Part shown: positions 1 through 6,521 of the stretch, piece after piece
Layout of the letters: the number at the start of each line of letters is the position of its first letter
Numbering within the stretch: the first letter of the stretch is position 1
From: an uncultured Collinsella sp.
Lineage (GTDB): Bacteria > Actinomycetota > Coriobacteriia > Coriobacteriales > Coriobacteriaceae
Assembly (NCBI GenBank): GCA_900554495.1
Contig: USHR01000088.1
Location: forward strand, 1-7,690
Direction of reading: 5' to 3'
Length of the DNA stretch: 7,690 bases
The notes under the pieces: model-generated
The model's input: only the letters and a program-made list of their open reading frames with translations
The model's database searches: none
What the model was told of the DNA's origin: nothing
Translations under genes and position numbers: made by a program

Positions 1-305
1 AGATCGACCTTAAGAACCCCAAGTCCAACCGCGGCAACGCCGGCTTTTCGGACGAAGAACGCGGCAAGTTTACCGAGCTGCTCAACGCCGGCTTTACCGA
101 TACCTGGCGCACGGCTAATCCAGACGTCGAGGGCGTCTACAGCTGGTGGAGCTATCGCTTTAATGCCCGCAAGAACAACGCCGGCTGGCGCATCGATTAC
201 TTCTTGGTAAGTGATTCAATCGCCAATACCGTGCGCGACACCGATATCCGCGGCGACATCTTTGGCAGCGACCACTGCCCCGTCACCCTCACGCTAGAGC
301 TCTAG
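1..305 (+). CDS. xth: Exonuclease III family DNA-repair nuclease, C-terminal part (5' end outside window)
   Basis: This is the final 100 codons, read from position 3 to a TAG stop at 303-305. The family (exonuclease III, endonuclease/exonuclease/phosphatase fold) cuts DNA at abasic sites and removes nucleotides from 3' ends during base-excision repair in the cytoplasm. Seen in the fragment: an NPKSNRGNAGFSDEER stretch, YSWWSYRFNARKNNAGWRID (residues 46-65 of the fragment), where the Asp of WRID belongs to the active-site face, and the C-terminal GSDHCPV (88-94). That last motif contains the Asp-His pair of the catalytic core in this family. The protein ends a few residues after it, as is normal, so the C-terminus is intact. 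It points towards the minus-strand ECF operon, so the two units converge. The family call is secure; the exact paralogue (Xth/ExoA) rests on the C-terminal third only. Confidence 0.93.
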   Translation, partial: IDLKNPKSNRGNAGFSDEERGKFTELLNAGFTDTWRTANPDVEGVYSWWSYRFNARKNNAGWRIDYFLVSDSIANTVRDTDIRGDIFGSDHCPVTLTLEL

Positions 306-320
306 CCCCAAGTAATTCCT

Positions 321-360
321 GGGGGACAGAGGAAAACAAATCATGTGACCCCTCTCCCCC
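321..360. terminator. Bulged G/C hairpin after the exonuclease gene, possible terminator
   Basis: GGGGGACAGAGG (321-332) pairs with CCTCTCCCCC (351-360) if the left-arm CA is bulged out, giving ten base pairs around an 18-nt loop. It lies 15 nt after the exonuclease stop codon. No T-run follows on the + strand, so it is not a textbook intrinsic terminator. It could slow RNA polymerase, protect the 3' end of the mRNA, or be a chance pairing of G and C runs. Confidence 0.4.
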
Positions 361-366
361 TATAAG

Positions 367-429
367 TTGCGGTGGAATAGTTCCTGTTTGGGCAGCAAAT
401 AGCCAAAAACGAGAACTATTCCACCGCAA
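367..429. repeat. 63-bp near-complete palindrome between convergent genes
   Basis: Perfect 17-bp arms at 367-383 (TTGCGGTGGAATAGTTC) and 413-429 enclose 29 nt. The inner part also pairs partly: GTTT at 386-389 with AAAC at 407-410, and GGC with GCC nearer the tip, leaving a loop of about 8 nt. The element sits between the convergent exonuclease gene and the ECF S-component gene. Neither strand has a T-run after the stem, so a classical intrinsic terminator is unlikely. The size and symmetry resemble a REP-like palindromic unit or a site that protects mRNA 3' ends. No transposase or target-site duplication is visible. Confidence 0.7.
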
Positions 430-453
430 GTTCGTGAGGGAACGCGAAATGCC

Positions 454-1167
454 TTACAGCCCGTATTTCACGACGACACGGTTAATGCGGCGACACCAAG
501 GCTTGTACAAGGCGGCCAAAAACACGCAGGTCGCAAGGCCGTGCGTAATATCGAACGGCACTGCCGTGGCAAGACGCGCCACGGCACCCGCCCAAGTAAG
601 CGGCTGTACAAATCCAATGATGTCATACGCGTTAATCACGACGCCATAGAGCAAGCCCGACGCAAAACCGTACGCCAGCAGCGCCGGCAATCGCACGGTG
701 CCGTCGGCGCGGTCGAACGCACCCGCGTACGCCAGCGCGCCGCCAACATAGCCAACCAGGCCCCAGGCATACATCTGCCACGGCGTCCACATGCCCTGCC
801 CAAAAAAGAAATTGCTGGTCAGCGCCGCCAGCGCGCCAACCATGAAACCATTGCGGCGACCAAGCGTCGCCCCCGCGATAATGGCGATGGCGCTCACCGG
901 TTTAAAGTCGGGAATGGGCCCAAACAGGATGCGCCCCGCCGCCGCCAGCGCCGCGAGCACCAGCGTGGGCATAATCTGGCGCAAACCCGGACGAGATGCC
1001 TCATAACCCGCAAAGAACAGCGCGAGCACCAGCGCCACCACGACCAGCATGGCAAGTGCCGCCTGCTCAACGCCCGCTAGCAACGACGCAGCCATCACCG
1101 CCGGCACCGCCAACAACAGCGGGATCTCCAGTTTTGCAAGCAAACGCGAGAAACGACAGTCCGTCAT
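454..1167 (-). CDS. ECF transporter S component (substrate-binding membrane protein), CbrT-like
   Basis: This 237-residue integral membrane protein would be the substrate-binding subunit of an energy-coupling factor importer. It captures a vitamin or cofactor outside and topples in the membrane when the EcfT/ATPase module acts. Hydrophobic stretches lie near residues 15-32, 36-54, 65-82, 91-122, 132-150, 160-180 and 195-222, consistent with about six membrane helices. The family-like core is at 78-130: GRILFGPIPDFKP, then an AGATLGRRNGF turn and LTSNFFFGQGMWTPWQM. From memory this block is typical of the CbrT-like group (KEGG name cbrT), for which cobalamin has been proposed as substrate. The substrate here is therefore inference. 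The ATG at 1167 was chosen because it lies 4 nt after the ATPase stop, and a longer reading to 1242 adds 25 hydrophilic residues overlapping the ATPase gene. It is last in the operon. A riboflavin or other vitamin substrate cannot be excluded. Confidence 0.88.
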   Translation of the reverse strand: MTDCRFSRLLAKLEIPLLLAVPAVMAASLLAGVEQAALAMLVVVALVLALFFAGYEASRPGLRQIMPTLVLAALAAAGRILFGPIPDFKPVSAIAIIAGATLGRRNGFMVGALAALTSNFFFGQGMWTPWQMYAWGLVGYVGGALAYAGAFDRADGTVRLPALLAYGFASGLLYGVVINAYDIIGFVQPLTWAGAVARLATAVPFDITHGLATCVFLAALYKPWCRRINRVVVKYGL

Positions 1168-1171
1168 CCCA

Positions 1172-2815
1172 TCACGCCCTATAGAACACGTTGTCGGCAA
1201 AGAAGTCGGCCGGGGACTCCATGCAGGCAATCTCGCCGTCAAACATCATGGCGACGTCGTCGGCTACCTGCTCGGCAAAGTCCAAATCGTGCGTAGCCAT
1301 GATGACGGTGCCGCCAGCCTTCGCATGGTCACGCAGGGCGCGGGCGATGGTGCGGCGACTCTCCAGGTCCAAGCCCTTCGTGGGCTCGTCAAGCAGCAGC
1401 AGCTCGGGGCCGATCAGCAGCAGCTTTGCCAGTGCGAGCAGCTGGCGCTGTCCGCCCGAGAGGTCGTAGGGGTGGCGCGTCTCCAGGCCGTCCAGCCCCA
1501 AGCTCGCCGCGCGCTCCCGCGCCACGGTCTCGTCATATCCGCAGGCTGAAGCCCATTCCATCAGCTCGTCGCACACCGTCTCGGCAACCAGCAATGCTTT
1601 GGGATTCTGAGGCAGCAACGCCGCCGAGGCCGCTCCGCGCACCATGCGGCCGCGCTGCAGCTTGGCGGTCTTCGCCAGCACCGAGAGCATCGTCGACTTA
1701 CCGCATCCGTTGCCGCCCACGATCGCATGCACCGCACCGGCCGAAAACGACGCATCGAGCCCACGCAACACCCAGCCGGACGCTCGATCGTAGCGAAACC
1801 AACCTTCCGACAGGGTGGTAGCCGACCCAGCGTGCATTTTTTGGAGTATTCTGCTTCCATCCGTGCGCGAGAAGGCTTCCAAGCCGTTCTCGAGCGACGT
1901 TTGCGCCACAAATTCGGACGATTTGTCCAATTCCGAACTTTTTTTCGCACTCGATACGTCCCCGGGCGGCTCCAGAGAGCCCAAATTGTCCTCACGCCTG
2001 CTGAATACTCCTTTTTTTGCACATCGGATGGCACCCCACCCCAACATATCATCGGAAACCAGCGATTCTCGGCGTCCCAAAGAAGCCATATCCGCCACCT
2101 CGCGCACGCGACCGTCCTCAATCCGGTACGCACACGTCGCGTATTCGAGCATTGGGCGCGGCTGATGCGTCGCCACAACAACCGTGCAGCCCAGCTCGCG
2201 ATTCACACGAAACAGCGCGTGCAGGAAATTCTTCTCCGCAACCGGATCAAGCTGAGACGTGGGCTCGTCGAGTAACAGCACACGCGGACGCAGCGCCAGA
2301 ACGGCGGCAAGCGACAGCAGCTGCTTGCGGCCACCCGAAAGCGTATCGGTATCGCGATGAAGCCAGTCCTCCAGACCAAAGAAATAGCTGGTCTCGGCAA
2401 CACGGCGGCGCATCTCGTCGCGCGACATGCCTAAGTTTTCCAGGCCAAACGCCATCTCGTGCCACACGGTCTCGCACACAATCTGGTTCTCGGGATCCTG
2501 GAACACGTAGCCCACGCGCTCCGCCGATGCCCGCACATCCATGTCGGCGACGGGCTCGCCCAGCACGCGCAGCTCGCCGGAGCGCGTACCCGCCGGCGCG
2601 ATCTCGGGCTTGAGCAGCGACAGCAGCGTCGACTTGCCCGAACCGGTACCGCCAACAAGCAGTGCAAACGCACCTTGGGAAACACGCCAATCAAGCCCCT
2701 CGAGCACCGGTGCCTCGGCCCCGGGATAGGCAAAACTAAGGCCTCGCACCTCAATCGCCGGCGCGGCCGAGCCATATGCCACACCCGCCGCCGAGCTCCT
2801 ATCCAACCGAGCCAT
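1172..2815 (-). CDS. ecfA: ECF transporter ATPase, two ABC domains fused in one chain (EcfA-EcfA')
   Basis: This 547-residue cytoplasmic protein carries both nucleotide-binding domains of an ECF importer, usually two proteins of about 280 residues. Domain 1 (about 20-240) has Walker A GGTGSGKST at 55-63, Q-loop Gln106 in FQDPENQ, signature LSGGRKQ at 159-165, Walker B LLLDEP with Glu184, D-loop SQLDP and switch His217. Domain 2 (about 336-547) has Walker A GGNGCGKST at 367-375, Q-loop Gln403, signature LSGGQRQ at 452-458, Walker B with Glu477 and switch His509. All catalytic residues are present, so both composite ATP sites look competent. A Ser/Lys/Glu-rich linker (about 241-335) joins the domains and is less GC-rich than the flanks. 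The start ATG overlaps the EcfT stop by one base (TGATG), implying translational coupling; AGAGG lies about 8 nt upstream. The dimer would couple ATP hydrolysis to EcfT and the downstream S component. Confidence 0.95.
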   Translation of the reverse strand: MARLDRSSAAGVAYGSAAPAIEVRGLSFAYPGAEAPVLEGLDWRVSQGAFALLVGGTGSGKSTLLSLLKPEIAPAGTRSGELRVLGEPVADMDVRASAERVGYVFQDPENQIVCETVWHEMAFGLENLGMSRDEMRRRVAETSYFFGLEDWLHRDTDTLSGGRKQLLSLAAVLALRPRVLLLDEPTSQLDPVAEKNFLHALFRVNRELGCTVVVATHQPRPMLEYATCAYRIEDGRVREVADMASLGRRESLVSDDMLGWGAIRCAKKGVFSRREDNLGSLEPPGDVSSAKKSSELDKSSEFVAQTSLENGLEAFSRTDGSRILQKMHAGSATTLSEGWFRYDRASGWVLRGLDASFSAGAVHAIVGGNGCGKSTMLSVLAKTAKLQRGRMVRGAASAALLPQNPKALLVAETVCDELMEWASACGYDETVARERAASLGLDGLETRHPYDLSGGQRQLLALAKLLLIGPELLLLDEPTKGLDLESRRTIARALRDHAKAGGTVIMATHDLDFAEQVADDVAMMFDGEIACMESPADFFADNVFYRA

Positions 2816-3708
2816 CAGCCAAACCTCTTCTCATCAATCGCGTGCGACGCGCAAGGCAGCATCATCCAGGCAGCGTACACGACATAGCCCAGCCACGGCG
2901 CCGGCACCGATAGTTGCGGGTAAAACGAATACTGCATCGTCGCAGTCCACGCCACTGCCGTCGTGGCCATGCCAAACAGCGCAAGTCCAACCAGCGCGGC
3001 AACATCGCCGCGCCCCAGCCGATACCGCGCATACGTCGTTCGACGCGTCGCGGCGCCCCACCCACGGGAGCGCATGGCGTCCGCGCGCTCCAGCGAATCT
3101 TCCATGCCCCAGCCCATCAACACGCTCGACGCCCGCAGGCGCGATCGCACGGGATCGGTGGGCGCGCGGCCCGGCACATCAATCGCATCCTGCACCGCCA
3201 GCACCGTACGACCGCGGCGTAAAAACTGCGGGATAAGCCTCATGCACATCGAGATCATGAGCGCAATCACCGGTGCGGCATTGCCCAGCAGCGCGAGCAC
3301 CTTGTCGTATTCGAGCATCGACGCCGCGGCCTCAAACCACAGCACGCTCGCCACAAACAGCCCGCCCATGCACAGGCCGTATACCATGCTTTCCAGATAC
3401 ACCGCGCGCATGCCAATACGGAACAGCTCCGTCGAGCCCGAGGCGCTAAACAGCGGATTGACCAGCGCGATAATCAAAATCACCGGCAGCTGCCAGCGGA
3501 GTGCGCCCAGCGTGCGGGCAGCCCCGCGCGTCGCAAATCCATACGCCAGCCCGCCCGCAAGTGACAGCGCAATCAGCACCGGCTGCATCGAGAACATGGT
3601 GAGCCCCAGCGTCAGCACCATGTAGAGGGCCGGCACAGCCGGATGCGACATCGAGAATGCCGCGACGGGCTCGCCGCCAAACTCCTCTTGTATGTTGTCC
3701 ACGGGCAC
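2815..3708 (-). CDS. ecfT: ECF transporter transmembrane coupling protein EcfT
   Basis: This membrane scaffold of the ECF importer links the ATPase pair to the S component. With the chosen GTG start at 3708 it has 297 residues, near the usual 260-300. Seen: an N-terminal FSMSHPAVPALYMVLTLGL segment typical of EcfT beginnings, four to six hydrophobic stretches including VILIIALVNPLF and VIALMISMCMRLIPQF, a CMRLIPQFLRRGR coupling-helix region, and AMRSRGWG at about 211-218. The last matches the Ala-x-x-Arg-Gly type motif that docks on the ATPases. The open frame continues to 3873, but the extra 55 residues are Arg-rich, overlap the divergent promoter region and have no ribosome-binding site. 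AGGGG lies about 6 nt before the GTG at 3708; another in-frame GTG (3702) and an ATG (3651) are alternatives. It is first in the operon, and its TGA overlaps the ATPase ATG. Function is secure; the start is uncertain. Confidence 0.88.
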   Translation of the reverse strand: MPVDNIQEEFGGEPVAAFSMSHPAVPALYMVLTLGLTMFSMQPVLIALSLAGGLAYGFATRGAARTLGALRWQLPVILIIALVNPLFSASGSTELFRIGMRAVYLESMVYGLCMGGLFVASVLWFEAAASMLEYDKVLALLGNAAPVIALMISMCMRLIPQFLRRGRTVLAVQDAIDVPGRAPTDPVRSRLRASSVLMGWGMEDSLERADAMRSRGWGAATRRTTYARYRLGRGDVAALVGLALFGMATTAVAWTATMQYSFYPQLSVPAPWLGYVVYAAWMMLPCASHAIDEKRFG

Positions 3709-3840
3709 CCCCGTCCCCTCGCTCAAACGACAGCTCCGCAGCACCGCCAACGCCGCACGCAAGCAGCGCAAACGCCACGCCGGCGGCACCGACATCGGCC
3801 GCCATGAGCCAATCGCTACGCGCTCAACATATGCCTGCGG

Positions 3841-3846
3841 TATCAT
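3841..3846 (+). promoter_or_regulatory. Candidate -10 hexamer for glmU
   Basis: TATCAT matches five of six positions of a -10 box and would start transcription near 3853, about 50 nt before glmU. No convincing -35 hexamer is present 16-18 nt upstream. It overlaps the proposed -10 of the divergent ECF operon. A second -10-like hexamer, TATAAC at 3881-3886, lies too close to the ribosome-binding site to be useful. Confidence 0.25.
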
Positions 3847-3869
3847 ATTGCGCCGTGTATCGTTTCCAA
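3842..3869 (-). promoter_or_regulatory. Candidate promoter for the ECF operon
   Basis: On the minus strand, TTGGAA (3869-3864) and TATGAT (3847-3842) are separated by 16 nt, resembling a sigma-70 type -35/-10 pair with 4/6 and 5/6 consensus matches. Initiation near 3835 would give a leader of about 125 nt before the GTG start of ecfT. I saw no recognisable cobalamin or FMN riboswitch motif in that leader. This is a hexamer match only. Confidence 0.4.
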
Positions 3870-3891
3870 ACACACGTCTCTATAACGTAAC

Positions 3892-3896
3892 AGGAG
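3892..3896 (+). promoter_or_regulatory. glmU ribosome-binding site
   Basis: AGGAG ends 5 nt before the ATG at 3902 and decides the start of glmU against the longer open frame, which continues upstream to 3692 without such a site. Confidence 0.8.
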
Positions 3897-3901
3897 ATCA
3901 C

Positions 3902-5314
3902 ATGGACGCAACCGCAATTATCCTCGCTGCCGGCGAGGGCACCCGCATGAAGTCGAACCACTGCAAGGTTTCGCACAAGATCCTGGGCAAGCCCATGGTC
4001 CAGTGGATCGTCGACGCCACCATCAAGGCCGGCTGCAGCCGCGTCGTGGTCGTCATCGGCAGCCACGCCGACGAGATGCGCGCCCTCATCGACGGCGCTT
4101 ATGCCAACAGCGCCACCAAGGTCGAGTGCGTTGAGCAGACCGAGCGCCTGGGCACCGGTCACGCCGTGAAGGTCGCGCTCGAGGCCTGCGGCATCACGCA
4201 AGGCCCCGTCGTCGTGCTCAACGGCGACCTGCCGCTCATCACCGCCGACACCGTCGCCAAGTTCGCGCAGACCGTCGCCACCGGCGAGCTCGCCTGCACC
4301 GTCATGACCATGACCCCGCCCGATCCTTTTGGCTACGGCCGCATCAAGCTGGGCGCCGATGGTCAGATCGAGCGCATCATCGAGCAGAAGGACTGCACGC
4401 CCGAGCAGGCCGCCACGCTGCTGGAGTGCAACGCCGGCTGCTACGCCTTCGACGGCGCGCAGCTTGCCGCCCACATTAACGAGATCGGCAACGACAACGC
4501 GCAGTCCGAGTACTACCTGCCCGACATGCTCGAAATCCTCAAGGGTCACGGCCAGGCAGTCTCCATCTTCCACTGCGACGACTACCGCGACGGCCTGGGC
4601 GTCAACAGCCGCATCCAGCTCGCGCAGCTCACCGCCATCGCGCGCGACCGCATCAACGAGCACTGGATGGCCGAGGGCGTCACCTTCATCGACCCCACGC
4701 AGGCCTGGATCGGCCCCGACGCCACCATCGGCCGCGACACCGTCGTGTGGCCGCAGACGCATCTGATCGGTCACGTCACCGTGGGCGAGGAGTGCCAGCT
4801 CGGCCCCAACAGCCGCCTCACCGACACCACTGTCGGCAGCGGCTGCATCATCGATGAGACCATCGCCATCGAGGCCGTCATCGAGAACGGCGTCGACTGC
4901 GGCCCGCGCGCCTACCTGCGCCCGGGCACCCACATGCTCGACGGATCCAAGGCCGGTACGCACGTGGAGATTAAGAAGTCCACGATCGGCGAGGGCTCCA
5001 AGGTGCCCCACCTGTCCTACATCGGCGACACCACCATGGGCTCCGGCGTCAACGTAGGCGCGGGCTCTATCACCTGCAACTACGACGGCGTCCACAAGCA
5101 CAAGACCGTCATCGGCAAGGATGCCTTCATCGGTTCTGACACCATGATGGTCGCGCCCGCCCAGATTGGCGACGGTGCGCTCGTGGCCGCCGGCTCCGTC
5201 ATCACCGAGCCGGTCCCGGCCGACGCACTCGGTCTGGGCCGCGCCCGTCAGGTAAATATTGAGGGCTGGGCCGCCGATTATCGCCGTCGTCTGCACGAGG
5301 ACGACGAGGCATAA
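3902..5314 (+). CDS. glmU: Bifunctional UDP-GlcNAc pyrophosphorylase / glucosamine-1-phosphate acetyltransferase
   Basis: This cytoplasmic enzyme acetylates glucosamine-1-phosphate with acetyl-CoA and then couples the product to UTP, giving UDP-GlcNAc for peptidoglycan. Its 470 residues compare with about 456 in E. coli. The N-terminal uridylyltransferase domain shows LAAGEGTRMKS (8-18), Lys22 in CKVSHKILGKPM, LGTGHA (83-88), metal-site Asp109 in NGDLPL, FGYGRI (143-148) and Asn235 in GVNSR. The C-terminal left-handed beta-helix (about 265-450) has hexapeptide repeats and the acetyltransferase set: Arg340 (LRPG), Lys358 (VEIKK), catalytic His370 (PHLSYIGD), Tyr373, Asn384 (VNVGAG) and CNYDG (392-396). 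Both activities therefore look intact. The start is set by AGGAG 5 nt upstream. The gene is divergent from the ECF operon and is closed by its own terminator, so it is probably a single-gene transcript. Identification is secure. Confidence 0.98.
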   Translation: MDATAIILAAGEGTRMKSNHCKVSHKILGKPMVQWIVDATIKAGCSRVVVVIGSHADEMRALIDGAYANSATKVECVEQTERLGTGHAVKVALEACGITQGPVVVLNGDLPLITADTVAKFAQTVATGELACTVMTMTPPDPFGYGRIKLGADGQIERIIEQKDCTPEQAATLLECNAGCYAFDGAQLAAHINEIGNDNAQSEYYLPDMLEILKGHGQAVSIFHCDDYRDGLGVNSRIQLAQLTAIARDRINEHWMAEGVTFIDPTQAWIGPDATIGRDTVVWPQTHLIGHVTVGEECQLGPNSRLTDTTVGSGCIIDETIAIEAVIENGVDCGPRAYLRPGTHMLDGSKAGTHVEIKKSTIGEGSKVPHLSYIGDTTMGSGVNVGAGSITCNYDGVHKHKTVIGKDAFIGSDTMMVAPAQIGDGALVAAGSVITEPVPADALGLGRARQVNIEGWAADYRRRLHEDDEA

Positions 5315-5329
5315 CGTTTCACCAAGCAC

Positions 5330-5363
5330 AAAAGGAGCTGTTCCATGGGGACGGCTCCTTTTT
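5330..5363 (+). terminator. Intrinsic terminator after glmU
   Basis: AAAAGGAGC (5330-5338) pairs with GCTCCTTTT (5354-5362). The stem continues inward through GTTCC/GGGAC, with G-U pairs, to a 3-nt loop at 5345-5347, giving about 15 pairs. The descending arm runs straight into a T-tract (5359-5363). It begins 16 nt after the glmU stop and separates glmU from prs. Confidence 0.88.
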
Positions 5364-5454
5364 CTATCGTGACCTGCGCGACCGGATGAGTGGTCGGTTC
5401 GTGTCCGTTGACGGTAAAGACGTTATCAAGACCCGATTAACCCCGCCGCACGGT

Positions 5455-5460
5455 TACAAT
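5455..5460 (+). promoter_or_regulatory. Candidate -10 hexamer for prs
   Basis: TACAAT is a five-of-six -10 match that would start transcription near 5467, 40 nt before prs. A good -35-like TTGACG occurs at 5408-5413, but the distance (41 nt) is far too long for the two to work together. No other clear -35 is visible. Some promoter is expected here because a strong terminator precedes the gene. Confidence 0.35.
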
Positions 5461-5495
5461 GCAAAAAGGCATCTATATGGCATTCGATGTATAAA

Positions 5496-5499
5496 GGAG
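5496..5499 (+). promoter_or_regulatory. prs ribosome-binding site
   Basis: GGAG within AAAGGAGAAGGG ends 7 nt before the ATG at 5507 and favours that start over the in-frame ATG at 5540. The latter has GGAG only 3 nt away, which is too close. Confidence 0.75.
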
Positions 5500-5506
5500 A
5501 AGGGTA

Positions 5507-6493
5507 ATGCCGATTAATGATCCCGAGAAGTCGGAGAATATGCGCAAGTCCATCCGCGTGTATTCCGGTTCCTCCAACCGTCCCCTCGCTCAGAAAATCG
5601 CTGAGTACCTTGGGGTCGAGCTTTCGGGCCTTACGCTAAAGCAGTTCGCCAACGGTGAGATTTACGCCCGCTACGACGAGACCGTCCGCGGCGCCGACGT
5701 CTTCCTGATTCAGTCCGTGGCCGGCGGCAACGTCAACGACATGCTCATGGAGCTGCTCATCGCCACCGACGCTGCCAAGCGCGCATCCGCCCGCTCCATC
5801 ACCGCCGTCATCACCCACTACGGCTATGCCCGCCAGGACCGCAAGGCCGGCCCGCGCGAGCCCATCACCGCCCGCCTCGTCGCCAACCTGCTCGAGCGCG
5901 CCGGCGTCGACCGCATCATCACCCTCGACCTGCACCAGGGTCAGATCCAGGGCTTCTTTGATATCCCGGTCAACCACCTGTCCGCACTGCCGCTGTTTGG
6001 CCAGTACTACAACGCCATGAACTTCGACACCGACAACCTGGTTGTCGTCTCCCCCGACGTGGGCCGCGCCAAGGCCGCCAAGAAGCTGTCCGACATGCTC
6101 GGCTGCGACCTGGCCATCGCCCACAAGGGCCGTCCGCGCCACAACGCCGCCGAGGTCATGGGCATCATCGGTGACATCAAGGGCAAGACCTGCATCATCA
6201 ACGACGACATGATCGACACCGCTGGCACCCTGTGCGCCAACGTCAAGGAGCTCAAGGCTATGGGCGCTGGCGACATCTACGTCTGCGCCACCCACGGCAT
6301 CTTCTCCGGTCCGGCCATCGAGCGTCTGAACGACGCCCCGATCGTCGAGTGCCTCGTCACCGACGCCATTCCCGTCGAGGTCGGCGGCAAGATCAAGACC
6401 ATCTCGGTCGCCGAGGAGTTCGCTCAGGCCATCTCCGCCGTTTACCACGAGGAGCCCGTCTCCACGCTCGTCGGCGGCGACTTCGCGCTGTAG
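5507..6493 (+). CDS. prs: Ribose-phosphate pyrophosphokinase (PRPP synthetase)
   Basis: This cytoplasmic enzyme transfers pyrophosphate from ATP to ribose-5-phosphate, making PRPP for purine, pyrimidine, histidine, tryptophan and NAD synthesis. Its 328 residues compare with about 315 for class I bacterial enzymes; the excess is a short N-terminal extension (PINDPEKSEN). Seen: KQFANGEIYARY (45-56), the ATP loop YARQDRKAGPREPITA (107-122), metal-site His143 in DLHQGQIQGFFDIPV, VVSPDVGRAK, the catalytic-loop Lys207 and Arg209 in HKGRP, the PRPP-binding NDDMIDTAGT (232-241) and ATHGIFSG (261-268). In the ATP loop the RSR seen in the Bacillus enzyme (KARSREPI) is here GPR, a modest variation. Third positions are strongly C-rich, as expected for a highly expressed gene. 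It is flanked by terminators on both sides, so it is probably transcribed alone. Identification is secure. Confidence 0.98.
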   Translation: MPINDPEKSENMRKSIRVYSGSSNRPLAQKIAEYLGVELSGLTLKQFANGEIYARYDETVRGADVFLIQSVAGGNVNDMLMELLIATDAAKRASARSITAVITHYGYARQDRKAGPREPITARLVANLLERAGVDRIITLDLHQGQIQGFFDIPVNHLSALPLFGQYYNAMNFDTDNLVVVSPDVGRAKAAKKLSDMLGCDLAIAHKGRPRHNAAEVMGIIGDIKGKTCIINDDMIDTAGTLCANVKELKAMGAGDIYVCATHGIFSGPAIERLNDAPIVECLVTDAIPVEVGGKIKTISVAEEFAQAISAVYHEEPVSTLVGGDFAL

Positions 6494-6521
6494 TCGCATC
6501 GTCCTTGCAACCCGGCGCATC

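Noticed and set aside
434..1549. Several + strand open frames (up to 179 residues) opposite the S component and ATPase genes
   Set aside because: They are Arg/Gln/Ala-rich shadows of convincing minus-strand genes, overlap each other in different frames and have no recognisable features.
1561..2181. 206-residue minus-strand frame inside the ATPase gene, a possible alternative product by frameshift
   Set aside because: It is a shifted frame of the ATPase itself, rich in Arg/Trp/Cys and without a domain. The normal frame is continuous and complete, so no frameshift is needed.
3709..3835. Possible cobalamin or FMN riboswitch in the ECF operon leader
   Set aside because: The predicted leader is only about 125 nt, and I could not recognise a B12 box or an FMN-aptamer core. 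A covariance-model search would be decisive.
3824..5329. 501-residue minus-strand open frame opposite glmU
   Set aside because: It is antisense to an intact glmU with all catalytic motifs. Its composition (Val/Gly/Asp/Ala-rich) is what the complement of a GC-rich gene produces, and it has no recognisable domain.
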